Shown here piece after piece: positions 38,081 to 46,297 of a DNA stretch of 64,000 bases (its first letter is position 1; each line of letters starts with the position of its first letter). The translations under genes were made by a program, and so were the position numbers. The notes under the pieces are model-generated. The model made no database searches. It saw nothing but the letters and a program-made list of their open reading frames with translations, and was not told where the DNA came from. The stretch spans positions 3,432-67,431 of the forward strand of contig NZ_JBGVSA010000022.1 in assembly GCF_041807905.1 (NCBI RefSeq). Direction: 5' to 3'. This stretch comes from JBGVSA01 sp041807905 (GTDB lineage Bacteria > Pseudomonadota > Gammaproteobacteria > Burkholderiales > Rhodocyclaceae).

Positions 38081-39091
38081 TTATTTCTTGCGAGCCTTGG
38101 CGATCTCGGCGTTCAGTTCGCTGACGGAGGCTTCGCCGATGGTCTGCGCGGCCTTGGCCACGACCGGCTTCACCTTGTCGCGGAAACGCGCCATCTCGGC
38201 GGCCGACACTTCATTGACCTGCATGCCGTTCTTCTTGAGCGCGTCGATGGCGGACTGGTCCGAATCGCGCGACAGCTTGCGCTGGAACGCAGTGGCCTCG
38301 TTGGCAGCGTTGACGATGATCTTGCGTTCATCGGCGTTGAGCTGGTCCCATAGCTTCTTGCTGACGATCAGCGCTTGCGGGTTGTAGATGTGGCGCGTGA
38401 TCGAAAAGTACTTCTGCACTTCGTAGAACTTGGAGGCGAGGATCGTCGTCGCCGGGTTCTCCTGTCCGTCGACCGCGTGTTGTTCGAGCGCGGTGTAGAC
38501 CTCGGGGAACGGCATCGGCACGGCGTTGGCGCCCAGCGCGTTGAACATGTCGATGTACACCGGCGACTGCAGCACGCGCAGCTTGATGCCCTCCATGTCT
38601 TCGACCTTGGTGATCGGGCGTTTGTTGTTGGTCACGCTGCGAAAGCCGAGGTCCCAGTAGCCCAGGCCGACGAGGCTTTTCTCCGGCAGCTTGTCGAACA
38701 GTTTCTTCCCGAACGGGCCATCGATGACGGCGTCGGCTTCTTGCGGGTTGTTGAAGAGAAACGGCAGATCGAGCGCGGCGAACTCCTTCACCAGCCCCGA
38801 CAGCAGACCGGCGTTGAGCACCGTCATCTCGACGGTCCCGCCCTGCAGCGCGGACACGGTCTGCAGATCGCCGCCCAGCGTGCCGCCAGCGAAGAGCTTG
38901 ACCGCAATCTTGTTGCCGCTCTTCTGCGCCACCAGATCGGCGAACTTCTGCGCGCCCTGGCCTTGCGGGTGTTCTTTCTGGTTCTGGAACGCAAACTTGA
39001 TGGTGTGCTCGCGCACCTGTGCGTGGGCCACGCCCAATTGCAGCAGCCCCGCCACCGCCATGCCGAAGCACATTGCCTTGATGATCTTCAT
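38081..39091 (-). CDS. TRAP transporter substrate-binding protein (DctP)
   Basis: This is a 336-residue periplasmic binding protein with a Sec signal (cleavage near residue 24, AHA). It contains the DctP-family core (IKFAFQNQKEHPQGQGAQKF, then KLRVLQSPVYIDMFNALGA with the ligand-binding Arg) and FPEVYTALEQHAVDGQENP. A GGAGG lies before the ATG. It belongs to the dctQ-dctM-dctP-aroE-quiC unit, so its ligand is likely a cyclic polyhydroxy acid such as quinate, shikimate or dehydroshikimate. That assignment is contextual. Confidence 0.9.
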   Translation of the reverse strand: MKIIKAMCFGMAVAGLLQLGVAHAQVREHTIKFAFQNQKEHPQGQGAQKFADLVAQKSGNKIAVKLFAGGTLGGDLQTVSALQGGTVEMTVLNAGLLSGLVKEFAALDLPFLFNNPQEADAVIDGPFGKKLFDKLPEKSLVGLGYWDLGFRSVTNNKRPITKVEDMEGIKLRVLQSPVYIDMFNALGANAVPMPFPEVYTALEQHAVDGQENPATTILASKFYEVQKYFSITRHIYNPQALIVSKKLWDQLNADERKIIVNAANEATAFQRKLSRDSDQSAIDALKKNGMQVNEVSAAEMARFRDKVKPVVAKAAQTIGEASVSELNAEIAKARKK

Positions 39092-39183
39092 TGCCGCCTC
39101 CTCCGTGGGAATCGATGCGCGCGTTTTGATGATGTGCGGACCGCCGCGCGCACCGGATCGGCGGCCCCGTTGAATGCGTGTGA

Positions 39184-40461
39184 CTAGAAGAACCAGCGCA
39201 TGGGAACCGTGACGATCGACGGGAAGATCACCATCACGAACATGATGAGGAACTCGGCGATCATGAAAGGCAGCACGCCCTTGGTGACGTCGTCCATGGT
39301 GACCTTGCCGACCCCCGCCACCACGTTGAGTACCGTGCCCACCGGCGGCGTGATCAGGCCGATCGAGTTGTTGATGATGAACAGCACGCCGAAGTAGACC
39401 GGATCGATACCGGCGGCCTTGATGACCGGCATGAGCACCGGCGTCAGGATCAGGATCGTCGGCGTCATGTCCATCGCCGTGCCCACGACCATCACCAGCA
39501 CCATGATCGCGATCATCAGCATCGTCGGGTTGTCGAGGAAAGGCTGCAGCAGATCGATCACCTTCGACGGCAGGTCGGCCACCGTGATGAGCCATGCCGA
39601 CACCAGCGAGGCCGCCACCAGGAACATGACGATGGCGCTGGTGCGCGCGGCGACCACGAACACCTCCATGATCTGGCGCAGGCTGATTTCGCGGTACACC
39701 AGTACCGACACGGTCAGCGCATAGACCGCTGCCACCACGGCGGCCTCGGTCGGCGTGAAGACTCCCATGCGCAGGCCCACGAGGATGATGATCGGCAGCA
39801 TGAGCGCCCACAGCGATTCACGCAGCGTACGCATCACCTCGGCGCGCGTCTTGCGCGGCGGAATCTGCGTCTGCTCCTTGCGCGCCACCAGCCACCACGT
39901 GACCCACAGCGACAGGCCCATCAGCAGGCCCGGGACGATGCCGGCGAGGAACAACTTCGAGATCGACACGTTGGCGGCGACACCGAACACGATGAAGCCA
40001 ATGCTCGGCGGAATGACCGGACCGATCACGCCGGCCGCAGCAACGAGCCCCGCCGAACGCGCCTTGTCGTGCCCGGCGGCAGTCATCATCGGCAGCAGCA
40101 GCGCTGCAAGCGCGGCAGCGTCGGCCACGGCCGAACCGGAAAGAGCGGCGAGCAGGCACGCCGCGATGATGGCAACGTAGCCCAGGCCACCCGGCACGTG
40201 CCCCACCAGGGCCATCGCCAGATTGACGATGCGACGCGACAGGCCGCCGACGTTCATGATCTCGCCGGCGAGGATGAAGAACGGCACGGCCAGCAGCGGG
40301 AAGCTGTCTGCACCGTTGATGACGTTCTGCGCGAGGATCTGCGCATCGAACATGTCCAGATGCACCATCAGCGCGACGCCGCACAGCAGCAACGCAAACG
40401 CGATGGGCACGCCCAGCGCCATCGTGCCAAGCAGCGAACCGAGGAAGACCGCGATCGTCAT
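39184..40461 (-). CDS. TRAP transporter large permease (DctM)
   Basis: This is a 425-residue inner-membrane permease with about 12 hydrophobic segments of the DctM/YiaN family, the ion-coupled channel subunit. Family features are PFFILAGEIMN near residue 60, the LSGSAVADAAALAALLLPMM segment near 105, IPPSIGFIVFG near 147 and the late GLITPPVGTVLNV. The start at 40461 is preferred because a GAGGAG precedes it; it lies 10 bases after the dctQ stop. It forms a complex with the DctQ subunit encoded upstream. Confidence 0.93.
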   Translation of the reverse strand: MTIAVFLGSLLGTMALGVPIAFALLLCGVALMVHLDMFDAQILAQNVINGADSFPLLAVPFFILAGEIMNVGGLSRRIVNLAMALVGHVPGGLGYVAIIAACLLAALSGSAVADAAALAALLLPMMTAAGHDKARSAGLVAAAGVIGPVIPPSIGFIVFGVAANVSISKLFLAGIVPGLLMGLSLWVTWWLVARKEQTQIPPRKTRAEVMRTLRESLWALMLPIIILVGLRMGVFTPTEAAVVAAVYALTVSVLVYREISLRQIMEVFVVAARTSAIVMFLVAASLVSAWLITVADLPSKVIDLLQPFLDNPTMLMIAIMVLVMVVGTAMDMTPTILILTPVLMPVIKAAGIDPVYFGVLFIINNSIGLITPPVGTVLNVVAGVGKVTMDDVTKGVLPFMIAEFLIMFVMVIFPSIVTVPMRWFF

Positions 40462-40471
40462 GGCGTGCTCC

Positions 40472-41044
40472 TCAGGCCTTGCCGTGCGAGGCGAAGACGA
40501 CGGGCGCGTCGCCGGAACCATGCGAGGCCGTCGGCGGCACCTCTTCGGATTCCTGCACCATCACGAGTTGCTCGTCGGACAGGCGATTGGTCATCAGCTT
40601 GATGAGGTCCAGCACCAGGATGATCGCGGCGCTCACCGCGAACACCACGCCCGAGGCGTAGAAGATCGCCACCGATGCGCCGGTAGTCGGCGCAGACACA
40701 TCCCAGTTGATGCGTGCCTGCTGCAGGCTCCCCTGGAAGAGCAGCCAGCTCACGTACAGCATCAACAGGTGGCCGACGAACAAACAGAATTTCTTGCCGC
40801 CGCGTGGCAGGCGCCCCACCAGCACGTCGGTGCCGAGGTGAGCGTGATCGCGCAGCGCTGCGGTGGCGCCGAGGAAAGTGACCCACACGAACAACCAGCG
40901 CGAAACCTCGTCGGAGGTCGATATGCCGGAATTGAATGCGTAACGCAGAACCACGTTACCGAAGACCAACACCACCATGATCGCCAGGAATATGGCGGAC
41001 ACGGCGTTGAGCAGGCGGCAGTAGCCCGCGATCAAACGATCCAT
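40472..41044 (-). CDS. TRAP transporter small permease (DctQ)
   Basis: This is a 190-residue inner-membrane protein with four hydrophobic segments, as in DctQ subunits. The family segment VVLRYAFNSGISTSDEVSRWLFVW lies near residues 35-58, and HAHLGTDVLVGRLP near 73. A C-terminal cytoplasmic tail follows. The ATG at 41044 has an AAGGAG six bases upstream. It is the first gene of the catabolic unit, about 70 bases downstream of a perfect palindrome. Confidence 0.9.
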   Translation of the reverse strand: MDRLIAGYCRLLNAVSAIFLAIMVVLVFGNVVLRYAFNSGISTSDEVSRWLFVWVTFLGATAALRDHAHLGTDVLVGRLPRGGKKFCLFVGHLLMLYVSWLLFQGSLQQARINWDVSAPTTGASVAIFYASGVVFAVSAAIILVLDLIKLMTNRLSDEQLVMVQESEEVPPTASHGSGDAPVVFASHGKA

Positions 41045-41114
41045 CTCTCTGTCTCCTTGGGTCATTCGCCCGTGCGGTCCGGATTCAGCCGCCGAGTCGT
41101 TTTTTGCAGAATGT

Positions 41115-41128
41115 ACGAACTAGTTCGT
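41115..41128. promoter_or_regulatory. Perfect 14-bp palindrome, candidate TetR operator
   Basis: ACGAACTAGTTCGT is a perfect palindrome between the TetR-family gene and dctQ, about 70 bases before the dctQ start. Its size and symmetry fit a dimeric TetR-family operator. Position suggests control of the dctQ-dctM-dctP-aroE-quiC transcript by the adjacent regulator, probably relieved by a pathway ligand. Confidence 0.6.
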
Positions 41129-41220
41129 TTTTGAAGTAATGGAATACGCGTACTTCCCCGCTGACACCCCCTTGTTGTTCGGTAATCGCGCAGATTTGCG
41201 CGATTTCGTTCAGCGTGGCA

Positions 41221-41928
41221 TCAGGCCTCGACGTATCGAACGACCATCTCGACGATGCTGGCGCGCCGCTTTTCCAGCTCTTTGGGCGAAGAAATGTCGC
41301 GCTTGAAAATGATCGAGAACGTGTGCCGGTTCGACACATTGAAAAAGCACAACGAACTGATCAGCAGGTGCAGGTCGAGCGGATCGATGTTGGGCCGGAA
41401 AACACCCGCCGCCACGCCGCGCTCGTAGACGTCATGAACGGCCACGATCGCCGGCACGTTCAGTTGCTGGATGGTCTTGGACTGTGCAATGAACTGCCCG
41501 TTGTTGATGTTCTCCGTCATCACCAGACGGATGAAGTCCGGGTTGGCAAGCTGGTAGTCGAAGGTGAAACTCACCAGTTTGCGCAGCGCATCCACGGGCG
41601 GCAGGTCTTCGAGGTGAAGTCCGCTTTCGATGCTGCGGATGCGGCGGTAGGCTTCCTCCAGCACGGCAAGGTAGAGATTCTCCTTGCTGCCGAAGTAGTA
41701 ATAGATCATCCGCTTGCTGGCCTTGGTCAGCTCGGCGATCTCGTCGATACGCGCGCCCGCCAGACCCTTTTGCGAAAACTCGCGCGTGGCCACCGCGATG
41801 ATGTCGCGCATCGTGCCTTCGGGGTCGTTGGTGCGCGAAGGGGCCGACGTGCGGCCGACGGTCTTCTTCTGCGCGGCGACCTTTTTCGGTGCGGCCTTGT
41901 CTGTTGTCGTGCTCTTTGCCGTTGGCAT
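41221..41928 (-). CDS. TetR-family transcriptional regulator
   Basis: This is a 235-residue regulator. A Lys/Ala-rich N-terminal tail of about 35 residues precedes the helix-turn-helix (IDEIAELTKASKRMIYYYFGSKENLY), followed by an all-helical ligand domain. The start at 41928 (ATG) is preferred over a GTG at 41940 because a GAAG is better spaced. It sits just upstream of, and on the same strand as, the TRAP/aroE/quiC genes, with a perfect palindrome between. It is most likely the local repressor. Its ligand is not known. Confidence 0.88.
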   Translation of the reverse strand: MPTAKSTTTDKAAPKKVAAQKKTVGRTSAPSRTNDPEGTMRDIIAVATREFSQKGLAGARIDEIAELTKASKRMIYYYFGSKENLYLAVLEEAYRRIRSIESGLHLEDLPPVDALRKLVSFTFDYQLANPDFIRLVMTENINNGQFIAQSKTIQQLNVPAIVAVHDVYERGVAAGVFRPNIDPLDLHLLISSLCFFNVSNRHTFSIIFKRDISSPKELEKRRASIVEMVVRYVEA

Positions 41929-42081
41929 GTGGCTCTTCACTCTCCCTGTGTGGCCTCGCGCATTCTATAGCAGGGGTCGCGCCACAGCGGGCAGCGGGTT
42001 TTCCCGCAACGTGACGTGGATGAGGCCCGCGCCAGAGGGCTTTGCTACGATAGTGGTCTCGCAGTTTTCTTCCGCCCCATC

Positions 42082-43119
42082 ATGACGCAATCCCCGATCC
42101 GCCTCACGCAGTACAGCCACGGCGCAGGCTGCGGCTGCAAGATTTCCCCCAAGGTGCTCGAAGTGATCCTCGCCGGCAGCGGCGCGCAGCATCTCGATCC
42201 GCGGCTGTGGGTCGGCAACGCCTCGCGCGACGATGCGGCCGTCTATGCGCTGGACGAAGAGCGCGGCGTGGTATCGACGACGGACTTCTTCATGCCCATC
42301 GTCGACGACCCATTCGATTTCGGACGCATCGCCGCCACCAACGCCATCAGCGACATCTACGCCATGGGCGGCAGTCCGCTCATGGCCATCGCCATCCTGG
42401 GCTGGCCCGTCAATGTGCTGCCGCCCGAAGTCGCCCGCGAAGTCGTCGCAGGAGGCCGCGCAGCCTGCGAAGCGGCGGGCATTCCCCTGGCTGGCGGACA
42501 TTCCATCGATGCGCCGGAGCCGATTTTCGGGCTGGCCGTCACCGGTATCGTCGACAAACAGAACCTCAAGCGCAACGACACCGCCGCTGAAGGCAGCCGG
42601 CTCTATCTGACCAAGCCGCTGGGCATCGGCGTGCTCACCACGGCAGAGAAAAAATCGAAACTGCTGCCCGAAGACGTGGGCGTCGCGCGCGACTGGATGT
42701 GCCGGCTCAACACCTTCGGTGCCGCCCTCGGCAAGTTGCCGCAGGTCACCGCGCTGACCGATGTCACGGGCTTCGGCCTGCTCGGCCACCTCATCGAGAT
42801 GGCCGACGGCAGCGGCCTGACCGCTCGACTCGACTACGATCGCGTGCCGCGTCTCGATCGCGTGGAACACTACATTGCCGAAGGATGTGTGCCCGGCGGC
42901 ACGCAACGCAACTTCGACAGCTATGGCCATCGTGTGGCCGAACTCACCGATGCACAGCGCGCCCTGCTCTGCGATCCGCAGACCAGCGGGGGACTGCTGG
43001 TGGCGGTCACGCCGGCAGGCGAAACCGAGTTCCTGGCCGTCGCGCAGGCTGCCGGCCTGTGGCTGACGCCGATCGGCGAACTGGTGGAAAAAGGGACGTA
43101 CGCAGTGGAAGTGTTTTGA
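42082..43119 (+). CDS. selD: Selenide, water dikinase (selenophosphate synthase)
   Basis: This is a 345-residue enzyme that makes selenophosphate from selenide and ATP. The catalytic Cys17 and Lys20 are present (HGAGCGCK), so this form uses cysteine rather than selenocysteine. Other family segments are ASRDDAAVY, TTDFFMPIVDDPFDFGRIAA and the late DPQTSGGLL. The start at 42082 follows homology. It overlaps mnmH by one base (TGATG) and is divergent from the TetR gene. Confidence 0.95.
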   Translation: MTQSPIRLTQYSHGAGCGCKISPKVLEVILAGSGAQHLDPRLWVGNASRDDAAVYALDEERGVVSTTDFFMPIVDDPFDFGRIAATNAISDIYAMGGSPLMAIAILGWPVNVLPPEVAREVVAGGRAACEAAGIPLAGGHSIDAPEPIFGLAVTGIVDKQNLKRNDTAAEGSRLYLTKPLGIGVLTTAEKKSKLLPEDVGVARDWMCRLNTFGAALGKLPQVTALTDVTGFGLLGHLIEMADGSGLTARLDYDRVPRLDRVEHYIAEGCVPGGTQRNFDSYGHRVAELTDAQRALLCDPQTSGGLLVAVTPAGETEFLAVAQAAGLWLTPIGELVEKGTYAVEVF

Positions 43120-44219
43120 TGCGCGAGGACACCGCCGACTATCGCGCGCTGTTCCTGTCCGGCGTGCCCATGATGGATACGCGCGCGCCGGTCGAATACG
43201 CGAAGGGCGCCTTCCCGAACACGGTTAACCTGCCGCTCATGAGCGACGCCGAACGCGAACGCGTCGGGACCTGTTACAAGCAACGCGGGCAACAGGCGGC
43301 CATCGCGCTGGGCCATCAACTCGTCGCAGGCGATACCAAGGCTGCACGCATCGCCGCCTGGGCCGATTTCGCACAGCGCCACCCGGAAGGCTACCTGTAT
43401 TGCGCTCGCGGCGGACTGCGCTCGCAGATCGTGCAGGAATGGCTGAAGGCCGAAGCCGGCATTGCGTATCCGCGCGTACATGACGGCTACAAGGCCATGC
43501 GCACGTTCCTCATCGACGAGACCGAACGCGCCGTCAAGGAATGTGATTTCGTGCTGATCGGCGGCCTGACCGGCACAGGCAAGACGGACGTACTGGCCGC
43601 ATTGCCCAACGCGTTGGACCTGGAAGGCCACGCGCACCATCGCGGCTCCGCGTTTGGCAAGCACGCCACGCCGCAGCCGACGCAGATCGATTTTGAAAAC
43701 CGCCTGGCCATCGACATCGTGCGCAAGCGCGCCTCCGGGCATGAGCAGTTCGTGCTGGAAGACGAGGGCCGCGCAGTCGGCTCGTGCTCCGTCCCGCACA
43801 CCCTGATCGTCGGCATGGGCCAATACCCGATCGTGTGGCTCGAAGACGATTTCGACGCGCGCGTCGATCGCATCCTGCGCGACTACATCGTCGGATTGCA
43901 CGCCGAATTCGCCGCCCTGCATGGCGAAGCAGCCTTCGATCCATTCGCCGATCGCCTGCGCCAGAGCCTGCACAACATCGCCACGCGCCTGGGTGGCGAC
44001 CGCCATCGGCAACTGCTCGGCCTCATGGACGACGCACTGGCCCGACAGCGCGAAACCGGCGAGGTAGACCTCCATCGCGCGTGGATAGCGCGGATGCTGG
44101 CCGACTACTACGACCCGATGTATGCCTACCAGCGCGAAGCGCGGCGGGCCCGCATCGAATTCACCGGACAGGCCGGAGCGGTCGCCGATTACCTGCGCCA
44201 CAGGGCCGGCCGAACATGA
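43119..44219 (+). CDS. mnmH: tRNA 2-selenouridine synthase
   Basis: This is a 366-residue enzyme that converts 2-thiouridine to 2-selenouridine at the wobble position of certain tRNAs, using selenophosphate from SelD. The N-terminal rhodanese-like domain has the catalytic Cys95 in YCARGG, and a P-loop (GLTGTGKTD) lies near 149-157. The start codon overlaps the selD stop (TGATG), so the two are translationally coupled. This pairing implies selenium is used for tRNA modification. selA/selB are not in the window, so selenoprotein synthesis cannot be judged. Confidence 0.94.
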   Translation: MREDTADYRALFLSGVPMMDTRAPVEYAKGAFPNTVNLPLMSDAERERVGTCYKQRGQQAAIALGHQLVAGDTKAARIAAWADFAQRHPEGYLYCARGGLRSQIVQEWLKAEAGIAYPRVHDGYKAMRTFLIDETERAVKECDFVLIGGLTGTGKTDVLAALPNALDLEGHAHHRGSAFGKHATPQPTQIDFENRLAIDIVRKRASGHEQFVLEDEGRAVGSCSVPHTLIVGMGQYPIVWLEDDFDARVDRILRDYIVGLHAEFAALHGEAAFDPFADRLRQSLHNIATRLGGDRHRQLLGLMDDALARQRETGEVDLHRAWIARMLADYYDPMYAYQREARRARIEFTGQAGAVADYLRHRAGRT

Positions 44220-44270
44220 GTGGCGTACCTCATCGCGTTACAGAGTGCAAAAGCAAGAAGAGTTGTCGCG

Positions 44271-44289
44271 TAATTTGAAGATAATTTGA
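44271..44289 (+). repeat. Two TAATTTGA repeats one helical turn apart
   Basis: TAATTTGA occurs at 44271-44278 and 44282-44289, an 11-base period, about 130 bases before the cycA start. It could be a site for an Lrp-, ArgP- or LysR-type regulator, but no consensus is matched closely. Confidence 0.35.
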
Positions 44290-44418
44290 CGCAACTCGGT
44301 ATTTATTCTGATAGCCACCCCGAATATTTCTGCCCTCGCCGTACCAAACCAAGATTCAGCGAGACACCAGCCCTGAGGTTGCGGGCGACACCACATCACG
44401 CATCACGCGAGGACGACA

Positions 44419-45822
44419 GTGACTCAACAAATACAGCAAGACGGGGAAGAGCACCTCAAGCGCAACCTCAGCAACCGACACATCCAGCTCATCGCCATCG
44501 GCGGCGCCATCGGCACCGGCCTCTTCATGGGTTCGGGCAAGACCATCAGCCTGGCCGGCCCGTCGATCATCTTCGTATACATGATCATCGGCTTCATGCT
44601 GTTCTTCGTGATGCGCGCGATGGGCGAGTTGCTGCTGTCGAACCTGCAGTACAAATCCTTCAGTGACTTCGCCGCCGACCTGCTTGGGCCGTGGGCGGGC
44701 TTCTTCACGGGCTGGACTTATTGGTTCTGCTGGGTCGTCACCGGCATCGCCGACGTCGTCGCCATCGCCGGCTACGCGCAATTCTGGCTACCCGATCTGC
44801 CGCAGTGGATACCCGCGCTGATGTGCGTCGGCCTGCTGCTCAGCCTGAACCTCGCCACGGTCAAGCTCTTCGGCGAGATGGAATTCTGGTTCGCGATGAT
44901 CAAGATCATCGCCATCGTGTGCCTGATCTTCATCGGTATCTACATGGTCGGCACCCACTTCACGTCGCCCTCCGGCGTGCGCGCGTCCTTCACGCACCTG
45001 TGGGCGGATGGCGGGATGTTCCCCAAGGGGGTAATGGGCTTCTTCGCCGGCTTCCAGATAGCGGTGTTCGCTTTCGTCGGCATCGAACTCGTAGGCGCGG
45101 CGGCCGCCGAAACCAGGGACCCGGAAAAAACTCTGCCCAAGGCAATCAACTCGATCCCCATCCGCATCATCATGTTCTACGTGCTGGCGCTCCTCACCAT
45201 CATGTGCGTCACGCCGTGGAGCAGCGTTCACGCCGACAAGAGCCCGTTTGTCGAACTCTTCATGCTCGCCGGCCTGCCGGCCGCCGCTGGCGTCATCAAC
45301 TTCGTGGTCATGACTTCGGCAGCATCGTCGGCCAACAGCGGCATCTTCTCCACCAGCCGCATGCTCTACGGCCTGGCGCAAGAAGGCGACGCGCCGCAGA
45401 ATTTCGCCAAGCTGTCGCGCCGCGCAGTGCCGGCACGCGGCCTGGTGTTCTCGTGCATCTGCCTGCTCGGCGGCGTGGTGCTCATCTACATCGAACCGAA
45501 CGTGATGGCCGCCTTCACGCTGGTCACCACCATCTCGGCGATCTGTTTCATGTTCGTGTGGTCGATCATCCTGCTGTCGTACATGGCCTATCGCAAGAAC
45601 CGCCCCGCCCTGCACGCCGCATCCAAGTACAAGATGCCGGGTGGCGTGGCGATGTGCTGGGTATGCCTGGCCTTCTTCGTCTTCGTGCTGGCACTGCTGG
45701 CACTCAAGGAGGACACGCGCCTGGCACTGTTCATCACACCGCTGTGGTTCATCGCGCTGGCGCTCGGCTACGGCGCATCGCGCACGGGCCGCATGGCCAA
45801 GGCCGCGAAAGCCACATCCTGA
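44419..45822 (+). CDS. cycA: D-serine/D-alanine/glycine transporter
   Basis: This is a 467-residue inner-membrane amino-acid permease of the APC family with about 12 hydrophobic segments. Its opening (SNRHIQLIAIGGAIGTGLFM) and much of its length follow E. coli CycA very closely as I recall that protein, including PWAGFFTGWTYWFCW, FQIAVFAFVGIELVG and TSAASSANSGIFSTSRML. It should take up glycine, D-alanine and D-serine (and cycloserine) by proton symport. It lies about 200 bases downstream of mnmH, with its own upstream region. Confidence 0.93.
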   Translation: MTQQIQQDGEEHLKRNLSNRHIQLIAIGGAIGTGLFMGSGKTISLAGPSIIFVYMIIGFMLFFVMRAMGELLLSNLQYKSFSDFAADLLGPWAGFFTGWTYWFCWVVTGIADVVAIAGYAQFWLPDLPQWIPALMCVGLLLSLNLATVKLFGEMEFWFAMIKIIAIVCLIFIGIYMVGTHFTSPSGVRASFTHLWADGGMFPKGVMGFFAGFQIAVFAFVGIELVGAAAAETRDPEKTLPKAINSIPIRIIMFYVLALLTIMCVTPWSSVHADKSPFVELFMLAGLPAAAGVINFVVMTSAASSANSGIFSTSRMLYGLAQEGDAPQNFAKLSRRAVPARGLVFSCICLLGGVVLIYIEPNVMAAFTLVTTISAICFMFVWSIILLSYMAYRKNRPALHAASKYKMPGGVAMCWVCLAFFVFVLALLALKEDTRLALFITPLWFIALALGYGASRTGRMAKAAKATS

Positions 45823-46297
45823 CCATCTGGGGCGGGCCCTGCCCGCCCCGGCCCCCGCGAACACGTATGAGCGCAGGGTGTCCATCCGCAGCACTTCAAA
45901 GGTGACTGCACGGGTGCCAAAGGCGCCCTCCTTTCCCCGGCCACTCGGGCCAGACCGCCTCCCGCATGCCGCAAGATAGCGGCCCCGTCACTCCGTCCTA
46001 TCGGCTCATTCCAGGCGCACACGACAAGACACGGCAGCGCTTGCGCCAAGCACGAGCAACGACGACGTACCGTTCCGAAAGCGGCGCGAACAAGCCCCTG
46101 CAACACCTCTGATCGAAAACGACGACACGAGAGAGACAGACCTCAGACATACGCAGCGACCCGCCGACAGACGTTGCATCGAGCACTGGAGATAATTCCA
46201 GCCTTGTGCACGGACTCATTCGACATATGCCAAACGGCGTTTTTCCCGGAGTCCGTAAGCCACCCCTGGCTCGCCAAATCGCAATGACTTCGCAACC
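45823..46297. other. 475-base gap between cycA and the TPR gene
   Basis: No gene that I can support. It opens with a perfect 9-bp hairpin (GGGGCGGGC / GCCCGCCCC, 45829-45849) with a three-base loop and no T-run, probably the cycA transcript end. The rest is GC-rich with no further repeats or RNA structures I recognise. The promoter of the TPR gene must lie toward its right end. Confidence 0.5.

Noticed and set aside
41085..41339. 84-codon frame between TetR and dctQ
   Set aside because: It runs across the TetR C-terminus in another frame and over the palindrome; no homology, no ribosome-binding site.
44220..44418. Glycine riboswitch upstream of cycA
   Set aside because: No tandem aptamer core could be recognised; only a short direct repeat is present.
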